DNA of 64,000 nt, taken from the NCBI GenBank assembly GCA_003326205.1, contig LWTK01000011.1:186001-250000 (forward strand). Reading direction: 5' to 3'. Numbering within the stretch: position 1 is the stretch's first letter; the number at the start of each line of letters is the position of its first letter. The notes beneath the pieces are model-generated. The model saw only the letters and a program-made list of their open reading frames with translations, had not been told where the DNA came from and did not search any database. The DNA is from Nostoc sp. ATCC 43529. GTDB lineage: Bacteria > Cyanobacteriota > Cyanobacteriia > Cyanobacteriales > Nostocaceae. The position numbers and the translations under genes are program-made. Positions 17,189 through 25,723 of the stretch are shown piece by piece.

Positions 17189-20100
17189 ATGAATAATTCT
17201 CAAGAATTTGACAATTTTGATGATAGTGATGAAATAGCTATTATTGGCATAACTGGCAGGTTTCCAGGGGCAAATAATGTTAATAAGTTTTGGGAAAATT
17301 TGCGCGATGGAGTAGAATCTATTTCGTATTTTACAGATGAGGAATTGCTCGCTGCGGGTGTGGATCGAAGTTTGCTCAATGACCCAAGTTATGTGAAAGC
17401 AGGGAGCATAATAGAAGGTATCGAGTTATTTGATGCTGCATTTTTTGGGTATACTCCTAGAGAAGCTGAAATCACAGACCCCCAGCATCGGATGTTTTTA
17501 GAGTCTGCCTGGGAAGCTTTAGAATCTGCGGGCTATGATTCCGAATCTTACAAAGGTAAGATTGGAGTTTATGCTGGTGTCACTAATAGTAGTTATTTAT
17601 TTACAAATTTAGTTTCAAATAAAGAATTAATCGAGTCACTAGATGCTTTAAATATTTTTATTGGTAATGAAAAAGATAACTTAAGTACGCAAACTTCTTA
17701 CAAATTAAATCTTACTGGCCCAAGTATAAATGTTCAGAATAACTGCTCTACATCATTAATAGCTGTACACTTAGCCTGTCAAAGTTTGCTCAACGGAGAA
17801 AGTGATATAGCTTTGGCTGGTGGTGTTTCCATAGCCAAGCTGCCCCAAAAATCTGGCTATCACTATCAAGAGGGAGTTCTTCATTCTCCTGACGGACATT
17901 GCCGGACTTTTGATGCTAACGCTAAAGGAACAGTGTTTGGCGATGGTTTAGGAATTATTGTTTTAAAAAGATTAGACGATGCTATTGCTGATGGTGACTT
18001 TATTCATGCTGTAATTAAAGGTTCTGCTATCAATAATGACGGTTCTTTAAAAGTTGGTTTTACAGCACCTAGCGTTCATGGTCAAAGAGAAGTAATTGCT
18101 GAAGCACTCGCTTTAGCTGGTGTTGAAGCTGATACTATTTCCTATGTTGAAGCTCATGGAACTGCAACCCCGTTGGGAGATCCGATTGAAATCAAGGCTC
18201 TCACACAAGCTTTTCGTGCTAGCACAAATCGAAAAGGTTTTTGTGCTATTGGTTCAGTAAAAACCAATATTGGGCATCTGGATACAGCAGCAGGTGTGAC
18301 AGGTTTAATTAAAACAGTCTTGGCATTAAAATATCAACAAATACCTCCTAGTTTGCACTTTGAAAAAGCAAATCAAGAAATAGATTTTGCGAATAGTCCC
18401 TTCTATGTCAACACCAAATTATCAGAGTGGAAAACTAACGGTTTACCTCGTAGGGCAGGTATAAGTTCTTTTGGTGTTGGGGGAACTAATGCCCACGTAA
18501 TATTAGAAGAAGCTCCAATAATTGAAGAATCTAGTGCTTCTCGCCCTTGGCAATTGATATTATTATCTGCAAAAACTAGCACAGGCTTAGAAACTGCCAC
18601 AGCAAATTTAGCGGCATACCTCCAGCAAAATCCTGATATTAACTTAGCTGATGTAGCTTACACTCTAAAATTAGGCCGTCGAGCTTTTGACCATCGGCGC
18701 ATGATAGTTTGCCAAGAGTTGAATGATGCTGTGAAATTACTTCAAAATCACGACCAAGAACGTGTTTTTGACTACCATTTACAGGCAACTCGTTGTCCTG
18801 TGATGTTCATGTTTTCTGGGCAAGAATCGCAAAATACAAAAATCAGCCAAGAATTATACGAAGTTGAATCAATATATCGCAAATATGTAGATAATTGCAC
18901 TGATATCTTGCAATCTCACATTGGTTTTGATATCCGCGATTTACTGTTTTCAAACTCAGATAAAATTGCCGCAGCTAACCTCAACGATGTAGAATTATTT
19001 ATAAGTAAATATGCCCTGGCTGAGCTATTGATGTCATGGGATGTGACACCAGAAGCCATGATTGGTGAGGGTATTAGTGAATATGTTGCAGCTGCGATCG
19101 CAGGTGTATTTTCTTTAGAAGATGCCTTAGCAATTTTAACAAACAAGGGAAAAAAAGTTAAACTCAATCCACCGCGCATACGTTTTATTTCCAATATAAC
19201 TGGTAGTTGGATTACAGAGGCACAAGCAACAAACCCCAACTATTGGAGCCAAAATTTACAACAAAATATTAAATTATCACATAGCATATCTCAACTTTTA
19301 GAGCAGTTTGAAGGTGTTTTTCTAGAAGTAGGCGCGGAACAAAATTTAGGTTTAGATATCAATGCCAAACAGCATGTACTAACTTCCTTACCTCAAAATC
19401 AACAATCAGATGTTAGCTTTTTGTTGCAGACATTGGGTCAATTGTGGCTTTTTGGTGTCAATATAGATTGGTCAGAATTTTATAGCGAAGAACGGCGCCA
19501 TCGTTTACCTTTACCTACTTATCCTTTTGAACGACAAAGGTATTGGATTGATGCGAAAAAGCCAGAACAAGATAAGAATCATAGTTCAGTATCTATATTT
19601 AAAAAACCCGATATAGCCGACTGGTTTTACATTCCTTTTTGGAAACCTTCTTTACCTCCAGCAAAATTGGATAGCCAAGAATTAGTAACTGAAAAATCTT
19701 GCACTTTAGTATTTATTGATGAGTGCAGCTTGGGTATCAACTTAGTCAAACAGCTAGAAAAACAAAACCAAGATGTAATTAGTGTCAAACTAGGCGATAA
19801 ATTTACCATACTAGGCGAGTCTAAATATACTATCAATCCCAAAAATAATCATGATTATGATGTTTTATTTGAAGAATTAATCAGACAAAATAAGCTGCCA
19901 AGAAAGATACTTCATTTATGGAACGTTTCACCTGTTGTTGAGCAAGAACTAGAACTAGCCCAAATCAAGGGATTTTATAGCTTATTATTTATTGCCCAAG
20001 CTTTAGGGAGACGGGAAACTAGTAATGATTTTGAAATCACAGTTATTTCTAACAATCTACAGCCAGTGATGGGAACTGAAGTACTTTCTCCAGAGAAAGC

Positions 20101-21523
20101 AACTTTGCTCGGCCCAATTAAAGTTATTTCTCAAGAATATGCAAATATTAATTGTCGTAGTATTGATGTTATCCTTCCTCCCAATGGCAGTTGGCAAGAA
20201 GAAAAACTGATAGAAAATATACTTGCAGAACTGACGGTTGATAAATCAGAAAAGTTAATTGCTTATCGAGGTTTAAATCGTTGGGTGCAGAGTTTTGAGC
20301 CAGTGCGTTTTGAGAAGGCTAAAATTGAAAAGCCTCGACTGCGAGAAAAAGGAGTCTATTTAATTACAGGTGGACTTGGAGGTATTGGACTTGTTTTAGC
20401 TGAATATTTAGCTCGAACTGTACAAGCAAAATTATTATTAGTAGGACGTTCTGCTTTACCTAACAAAAATGAGTGGTCTCAATGGCTATCTACTCACGAT
20501 GAAACTGATAGTACTAGCTGTAGGATTCGCAAAATTCAAGAACTGGAAGACTTGGGTGCAGAAGTTTTGGCGATCGCTGCTGATGTCAGCAACACAGAAC
20601 AAATGCAAAGTGCGATCGCTCAAGCTCAACAACAATTCGGTCAACTCAATGGTGTTATCCATGCCGCTGGAATTCCTGGAGGCGGTGCAATTCAACGAAA
20701 AACACTAGAAGAAGCACAAAGAATCCTAGCTCCTAAGGTCAAGGGGACAATAGTTATTGATACAATTCTCAAAAATATTGAGTTAGATTTCTTTGTTTTA
20801 GTCTCATCAAATAGCTCAATCGTAGCTGAATTTGGGCAAGTAGATTATAGTGCTGCAAATGCTTTTTTGGATGCTTATGCTCACTGTAATGCTGGAAAAC
20901 AAAACCGATTTATTACAAGTATTAATTGGGATACTTGGCAAGAAGTTGGGATGGCAGTAAACACAGAATTGTCGGAACGACTCCAAAAATTGCGGCTAGA
21001 AAATCTTAAACAAGGTATATTACCTCATGAAGGTGTAGATGTATTTCAACGGATTTTAGAAAATACAATACCTCAAGTTGTAATATCTACCTCTGATTTA
21101 TTGGAAGTATTCAAACATTACAATTCTGATAACAAAACACTAGAACTAGACTTTTTAGAAACTGTCAATTCATCCAAATTAAAATATCCCAGACCGGAAC
21201 TCAGTAATGATTACGTCGCACCGCGCAATAAAAATGAGCAAAAGCTGGTTGATATTTGGCAAGAAGTTATTGGAATTGAAAGGATAGGAATTAATGATAA
21301 CTTCTTTGAGCTTGGCGGTGATTCCCTTATAGGTATTCAGCTTATCACCATCCTAAATAAGCAGCTTGATTCAAATCTTTCTGTTGCCAAGCTCTATGAA
21401 TGCCCGAATATAAGCTCTATGGCAAATCTTTTTAGTTCTGATGAAGAATCCGATAAAAATAGTTTTGAACAAAGGCTAAGTAGAGGGCAAAGAAGAAGAC
21501 AGATAAAAATGCAAACTTACTAA
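17189..21523 (+). CDS. Type I polyketide synthase module KS-AT(degenerate)-KR-ACP
   Basis: The KS looks intact (Cys186 in NNCSTS, then HGTAT and NIGHLD). The KR (GGLGGIG, SSNSS, GQVDYSAAN) and ACP (GGDSL, Ser1379) are also intact. The AT is not. The oxyanion motif GQGSQ reads GQESQ, a short TQPALF-type segment is missing, and GHSIGE is replaced by GEGISE (residues 626-631), so the nucleophilic Ser is Gly and its neighbour His is Glu. An in-frame deletion of about 90 residues near 19150 removes the HAFHS region; the downstream paralogue starting at 21557 retains it. The module should be unable to load its own ACP. It must be served in trans by another AT, or be skipped. Since the frame stays open for 1444 codons and the KS, KR and ACP are preserved, the protein is probably still used. 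Confidence 0.93.
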   Translation: MNNSQEFDNFDDSDEIAIIGITGRFPGANNVNKFWENLRDGVESISYFTDEELLAAGVDRSLLNDPSYVKAGSIIEGIELFDAAFFGYTPREAEITDPQHRMFLESAWEALESAGYDSESYKGKIGVYAGVTNSSYLFTNLVSNKELIESLDALNIFIGNEKDNLSTQTSYKLNLTGPSINVQNNCSTSLIAVHLACQSLLNGESDIALAGGVSIAKLPQKSGYHYQEGVLHSPDGHCRTFDANAKGTVFGDGLGIIVLKRLDDAIADGDFIHAVIKGSAINNDGSLKVGFTAPSVHGQREVIAEALALAGVEADTISYVEAHGTATPLGDPIEIKALTQAFRASTNRKGFCAIGSVKTNIGHLDTAAGVTGLIKTVLALKYQQIPPSLHFEKANQEIDFANSPFYVNTKLSEWKTNGLPRRAGISSFGVGGTNAHVILEEAPIIEESSASRPWQLILLSAKTSTGLETATANLAAYLQQNPDINLADVAYTLKLGRRAFDHRRMIVCQELNDAVKLLQNHDQERVFDYHLQATRCPVMFMFSGQESQNTKISQELYEVESIYRKYVDNCTDILQSHIGFDIRDLLFSNSDKIAAANLNDVELFISKYALAELLMSWDVTPEAMIGEGISEYVAAAIAGVFSLEDALAILTNKGKKVKLNPPRIRFISNITGSWITEAQATNPNYWSQNLQQNIKLSHSISQLLEQFEGVFLEVGAEQNLGLDINAKQHVLTSLPQNQQSDVSFLLQTLGQLWLFGVNIDWSEFYSEERRHRLPLPTYPFERQRYWIDAKKPEQDKNHSSVSIFKKPDIADWFYIPFWKPSLPPAKLDSQELVTEKSCTLVFIDECSLGINLVKQLEKQNQDVISVKLGDKFTILGESKYTINPKNNHDYDVLFEELIRQNKLPRKILHLWNVSPVVEQELELAQIKGFYSLLFIAQALGRRETSNDFEITVISNNLQPVMGTEVLSPEKATLLGPIKVISQEYANINCRSIDVILPPNGSWQEEKLIENILAELTVDKSEKLIAYRGLNRWVQSFEPVRFEKAKIEKPRLREKGVYLITGGLGGIGLVLAEYLARTVQAKLLLVGRSALPNKNEWSQWLSTHDETDSTSCRIRKIQELEDLGAEVLAIAADVSNTEQMQSAIAQAQQQFGQLNGVIHAAGIPGGGAIQRKTLEEAQRILAPKVKGTIVIDTILKNIELDFFVLVSSNSSIVAEFGQVDYSAANAFLDAYAHCNAGKQNRFITSINWDTWQEVGMAVNTELSERLQKLRLENLKQGILPHEGVDVFQRILENTIPQVVISTSDLLEVFKHYNSDNKTLELDFLETVNSSKLKYPRPELSNDYVAPRNKNEQKLVDIWQEVIGIERIGINDNFFELGGDSLIGIQLITILNKQLDSNLSVAKLYECPNISSMANLFSSDEESDKNSFEQRLSRGQRRRQIKMQTY

Positions 21524-21556
21524 AACACAAAGTTAATTTATCTAGTTAATAAAGTG

Positions 21557-24500
21557 ATGGAAGAATCAACAGTAAATCTAGATATAGCAATAGTGGGAAT
21601 GTCCGGTCGTTTCCCTGGTGCAAAAAATATAGAGGAATTTTGGCAAAATATCCAAAATAAAGTTGAGTCTATTTCATTTTTCTCTAATGATGACTTAGCA
21701 GATTTAAATTTAACAGCGGAAGTGTTAAACGACCCAAATTATGTTAAAGCCGCGCCTATATTACCAGATATCGAACATTTTGATGCTAGATTCTTTGGCT
21801 ACAGTCCAAAAGAAGCGGAACTAATTGACCCCCAACATCGCCTATTCATAGAATGTGCTTGGGAAGCTCTAGAGAACGCTGGATATGACCCAGAAACATA
21901 CAATGGTTTGATTGGAATTTATGGTGGTGCCAGCACTAATACTTACTTTTTTAATAATATATACAATAATGTTAATTCCAGAGTTATTGCTAACAACTAT
22001 ACTTTTAATAAAGATTTTTTGACCACAAATGTTTCATATAAATTAAATTTAAAAGGCCCAAGTATAGGAGTTCAGACTTACTGCTCTACTTCATTAGTTG
22101 CCTTACACTTAGCTTGCAAAAGTTTACTTGATGAAGAGTGTGATATTGCATTAGCTGGTGGAGTTACAATTATCGTTCCCCAAAATTCAGGTTATTACTA
22201 CGAACAAGATGGAATTTTATCTTCTGATGGTCATTGTCGAGCCTTTGATGCTAAAGCACAGGGTACTATTTTCGGCAGTGGACTGGGAATAGTTGTCTTA
22301 AAAAGATTAAATGATGCCATAGCAGATGGAGATTATATTCATGCAGTTGTTAAAGGTTCAGCAATTAATAATGATGGCTCTTTAAAAGTTAGCTATACCG
22401 CGCCTAGTGTAAATGGTCAGGCTGAAGTTATTGTAGAAGCTTTGGCAAATGCTGGAATAGACGCTGATGATATTTCTTATATAGAAACTCATGGAACTGG
22501 AACCGCTGCTGGAGATCCAGTAGAAATTGCAGCGTTGACTAAAGCTTTTCGTGCTTTCACACCAAGAAATCGCTTCTGCGCTATTGGTTCAGTCAAACCT
22601 AATATCGGACATTTAGATATAGCTGCTGGCATAGCAAGTCTAATCAAAACTGTACAAGCATTAAAATATAAAAAACTACCTCCTAGCATCAATTTTGAAG
22701 TTCCAAATCCGGAAATTGATTTTGAAAATAGCCCTTTTTACGTTAGTACTCAATTAACTGATTGGAAAACTAACAATACTCCCCGCAAAGCAGGAATTAG
22801 TTCCTTAGGATTTGGTGGAACTAATGCCCATGTAATTCTGGAAGAAGCACCGGAAGTTACATATTCTGATAAATATAGACCTTGGCAATTAATATTATTG
22901 TCAGCCAAAACTAGCACAGCTTTAGAAAGTGCAACCGAAAATTTATTAGGGTATTTTAAACAAAATCCAGAAGTAAACTTAGCTAATGTTGCTTATACTT
23001 TACAAGTTGGTCGTAGAGGTTTCAACCATCGCCGGATATTAGTATGTCAAAATGTTGGAGATGCTGTCACTGTATTAGAAAAGCAGCAGCAAGAACGGAC
23101 TTTTACTATATATCAAGAGCATAGAGAACAACCTGTCATTTTCATGTTTTCCGGACAGGGGTCACAATATGCAAACATGGGTCGCGAACTCTACGAATCC
23201 GAAGCAATATTCCGCAGACACGTCGATACTTGCGCCGAAATTTTGCAACCCCACCTCGGTCTTGATATCCGCGATTTACTGTTTCCAAAATCAGAAGAAA
23301 TTACCGCAGCTAACGAAAAACTACAACAAACAGCTTTTACTCAGCCAGCATTATTTGTAATTGAGTATGCCTTGGCTAAGTTATTGATGTCATGGGGTGT
23401 GTTACCTGCGGCGATGATTGGTCATAGCATTGGTGAATATGTTGCAGCTGCGATCGCAAGTGTATTTTCTCTTGAAGATGTCCTCTTCATCGTGGCAAAA
23501 AGAGGACAACTGATGCAACAGTTACCGCCAGGGAGTATGTTAGCAATTAGGCTTGGTGAAAAAGAAGTGCGATCGCTAATTTCAAACTCTGTAGAAATCG
23601 CAGCGATTAACAGCCGAACTTCATGCGTAGTTTCTGGAACAAAAGAAGCGATCGCTACACTGGAAAATCAATTATCCTCTCAAGGAATTGAATGTCGTTT
23701 GTTGCATACATCCCATGCATTCCATTCTCAAATGATGTCGCCAATCTTAGAGGAATTTGCGCGATCGTTCCAAAAAATTAAACTGAATCCCCCACGTATA
23801 CCCTTTATTTCCAATGTAACTGGTAATTGGATTACAGATACACAAGCTATAAATCCTAACTATTGGAGCCAACATTTACGACAAACTGTGAAATTTTCTG
23901 ATGGTATAGCTCAACTATTAAAGGAGTTTGAAGCTGTTTTTTTAGAAGTCGGGCCAGGACGAACTTTAAGCACATTAACCAAACAACATTTAGATATCAA
24001 TGCTAAACAAAATATACTGACTTCTTTACCTCACGTACAAGAGCAAAAATCCGATGTGAGCTTTTTGTTAGAAACATTAGGTAAGTTGTGGCTTTTTGGT
24101 GTAAATATAGATTGGTCAGGATTTTATACCCACGAGCAGCGTCATCGTTTACCTTTACCTACTTATCCCTTTGAACGGCAAAGATACTGGATCGATCCTA
24201 AACCTTCATCAGCTTTTTTAAAGACTAAATTAACAACATTAGATTCCACCCAAGAGCCAAAACCCTTAGAGCAAGTAGACAAACAAGAATTAAGCATTAC
24301 TCCAACAGAAGCTATAGAAGTATTTCAAAGAATATTATCTCTAGAACAACCAACTCAAATTACTATTTCTACAGTAGACAATAAAGGTAGACAGAATTAT
24401 GTATTTAACCTTGATTATTTAGCCAATTTAAAATCAGCTAATCAATTAGATCCATCCCCGCGCTATTCTAGACCACAACTGAGTAATCCATATCTGGCTC

Positions 24501-24787
24501 CGACAAATGAGTTAGAGAAACAAATTACAGAAATCTGGCAAGAGGTACTTGGAATTACAGAAGTTGGTATTTATGACAACTTTTATGAATTAGGAGGAGA
24601 CTCTCTCATTGCTACTCAATTGCTTTCTCGATTGCGAGCAAAATTTCCTATAGATTTACCACTGCGTGACCTTTTATCGCAAGCTATGATCCCAGTCAAA
24701 CAAGCAGAAATGATAGAACAACTTCTATTAGAAAAAATAGAAGAATTATCCGAAGAAGAAGTAGAAGCTTTTTTAGCTAACCAATAA
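21557..24787 (+). CDS. Type I polyketide synthase module KS-AT-ACP
   Basis: A module of 1076 residues with no reductive domain. The KS has Cys176 (TYCSTS), HGTGT and NIGH. The AT has FSGQGSQ, GHSIGEY (Ser624) and HAFHS, indicating malonyl-CoA. The ACP has GGDSL (Ser1016). Between AT and ACP, at roughly 24295-24385, is a short segment with EAIEVFQRIL and QITISTVD. It matches the piece that follows the KR in the neighbouring modules (EGVDVFQRIL, QVVISTSD), so the KR appears to have been excised and its C-terminal flank kept. The expected product is a beta-ketoacyl chain. The ATG at 21557 is preferred to the GTG at 21554. The acidic tail (EELSEEEVEAFL) may be a docking helix for the downstream NRPS. 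Confidence 0.94.
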   Translation: MEESTVNLDIAIVGMSGRFPGAKNIEEFWQNIQNKVESISFFSNDDLADLNLTAEVLNDPNYVKAAPILPDIEHFDARFFGYSPKEAELIDPQHRLFIECAWEALENAGYDPETYNGLIGIYGGASTNTYFFNNIYNNVNSRVIANNYTFNKDFLTTNVSYKLNLKGPSIGVQTYCSTSLVALHLACKSLLDEECDIALAGGVTIIVPQNSGYYYEQDGILSSDGHCRAFDAKAQGTIFGSGLGIVVLKRLNDAIADGDYIHAVVKGSAINNDGSLKVSYTAPSVNGQAEVIVEALANAGIDADDISYIETHGTGTAAGDPVEIAALTKAFRAFTPRNRFCAIGSVKPNIGHLDIAAGIASLIKTVQALKYKKLPPSINFEVPNPEIDFENSPFYVSTQLTDWKTNNTPRKAGISSLGFGGTNAHVILEEAPEVTYSDKYRPWQLILLSAKTSTALESATENLLGYFKQNPEVNLANVAYTLQVGRRGFNHRRILVCQNVGDAVTVLEKQQQERTFTIYQEHREQPVIFMFSGQGSQYANMGRELYESEAIFRRHVDTCAEILQPHLGLDIRDLLFPKSEEITAANEKLQQTAFTQPALFVIEYALAKLLMSWGVLPAAMIGHSIGEYVAAAIASVFSLEDVLFIVAKRGQLMQQLPPGSMLAIRLGEKEVRSLISNSVEIAAINSRTSCVVSGTKEAIATLENQLSSQGIECRLLHTSHAFHSQMMSPILEEFARSFQKIKLNPPRIPFISNVTGNWITDTQAINPNYWSQHLRQTVKFSDGIAQLLKEFEAVFLEVGPGRTLSTLTKQHLDINAKQNILTSLPHVQEQKSDVSFLLETLGKLWLFGVNIDWSGFYTHEQRHRLPLPTYPFERQRYWIDPKPSSAFLKTKLTTLDSTQEPKPLEQVDKQELSITPTEAIEVFQRILSLEQPTQITISTVDNKGRQNYVFNLDYLANLKSANQLDPSPRYSRPQLSNPYLAPTNELEKQITEIWQEVLGITEVGIYDNFYELGGDSLIATQLLSRLRAKFPIDLPLRDLLSQAMIPVKQAEMIEQLLLEKIEELSEEEVEAFLANQ

Positions 24788-24848
24788 AGTTTCAACCATA
24801 GTCAACAAACAAGACCTAAATTTCATTCACCAACACGAAAAATAGTCT

Positions 24849-25622
24849 ATGTCTTTACTAAATGCTCTTCCCAACTATGAACCCATCGCTGGGTTACAGA
24901 ATGAATTCAAGAACACACCTGAAGTTTTAGTACAAGGTATATTACCTGCTTTAGACCAAATATTCTTATCACATCTTCCTGCGGGAAGCCATATTCTGGA
25001 ACTTGGTTGCGGTTCTGGATATTTAGCGCAACAGCTGAACATTAGAGGATATAAAGTTACTGGAATCGATGCTTCCGAAGGTCTGCTAAACTACGCTAGA
25101 AAAAACGCACCTGAAAGTGAATTTATCCTTAGTGATATACGTCAATTTGATTTACCACCGATCTTTAATGCAGCTTTAGCCAATGATGTTTTCCATTTTC
25201 TTCATAACAAGGAAGATTTGAAAGTAGCATTCAAAAACGTATATACCGCACTTAAAGAAGGTGGCGTTTTTGTGTTCAATATACCAATAACAGAGTGGCT
25301 ACACGAAGCTGCTCAGAATAACAATTTTAATATTGTCAATATCAGCGATCGCGGTTCATTGATAGAATTATTCTACTACAAACCTGAAGAAAGACTCTGG
25401 GAAATTAAAGTCACAGGATTTGAATTAATAGATAAAAATTGGCAGCGATCAGACACAGTTTGGTTAAGAAAAGATCATTTTTTAGAAGAAGTTGAGTCAG
25501 CTTTAAAAGATGCTGGCTTCACACAATTTAATTACTATAACACCAGAGACTTTGGAGAAAGTGAAGACATAGCTTGCTTTGTTTGTCAAAAAGCTTCCTT
25601 TAATACAGGGAGTGGGGACTAG
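24849..25622 (+). CDS. Class I SAM-dependent methyltransferase
   Basis: This 257-residue protein has SAM-binding motif I ILELGCGSGY (about residues 47-56), an acidic motif II ending VTGIDAS, the motif DVFHFL and a post-motif EGGVFVFNIP. It is a small-molecule methyltransferase of the Methyltransf_25/11 type. It lies between the KR-less PKS module and the terminal NRPS. That position suggests O-methylation of the enol of the beta-ketoacyl intermediate or N/O-methylation of the released product; the sequence alone does not tell which atom is methylated. Roughly 60 bases separate it from the PKS stop. Confidence 0.85.
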   Translation: MSLLNALPNYEPIAGLQNEFKNTPEVLVQGILPALDQIFLSHLPAGSHILELGCGSGYLAQQLNIRGYKVTGIDASEGLLNYARKNAPESEFILSDIRQFDLPPIFNAALANDVFHFLHNKEDLKVAFKNVYTALKEGGVFVFNIPITEWLHEAAQNNNFNIVNISDRGSLIELFYYKPEERLWEIKVTGFELIDKNWQRSDTVWLRKDHFLEEVESALKDAGFTQFNYYNTRDFGESEDIACFVCQKASFNTGSGD

Positions 25623-25628
25623 GAAGTG

Positions 25629-25657
25629 GGGAGAGGAGAAATTTTTTCTCCTCTCCC
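25629..25657 (+). repeat. Perfect 13-bp stem hairpin between methyltransferase and NRPS
   Basis: GGGAGAGGAGAAA at 25629-25641 pairs exactly with 25645-25657, leaving a three-base loop. It is followed by a CTCTGCGCCTTTGCGTC sequence of a dispersed cyanobacterial repeat. No T-run follows the stem, so it is not a clear intrinsic terminator. It may serve as an mRNA processing or attenuation structure within the operon. Confidence 0.55.
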
Positions 25658-25723
25658 TCTTCTCTGCGCCTTTGCGTCTCTGCGTGCAAATAAATATCTT
25701 TAACCTCTCATTAAATATTACCA

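Noticed and set aside
17189..21523. Trans-AT polyketide synthase system
   Set aside because: The other three AT domains are intact and cis-located, no free-standing AT gene is visible, and this AT is a decayed remnant rather than absent by design.
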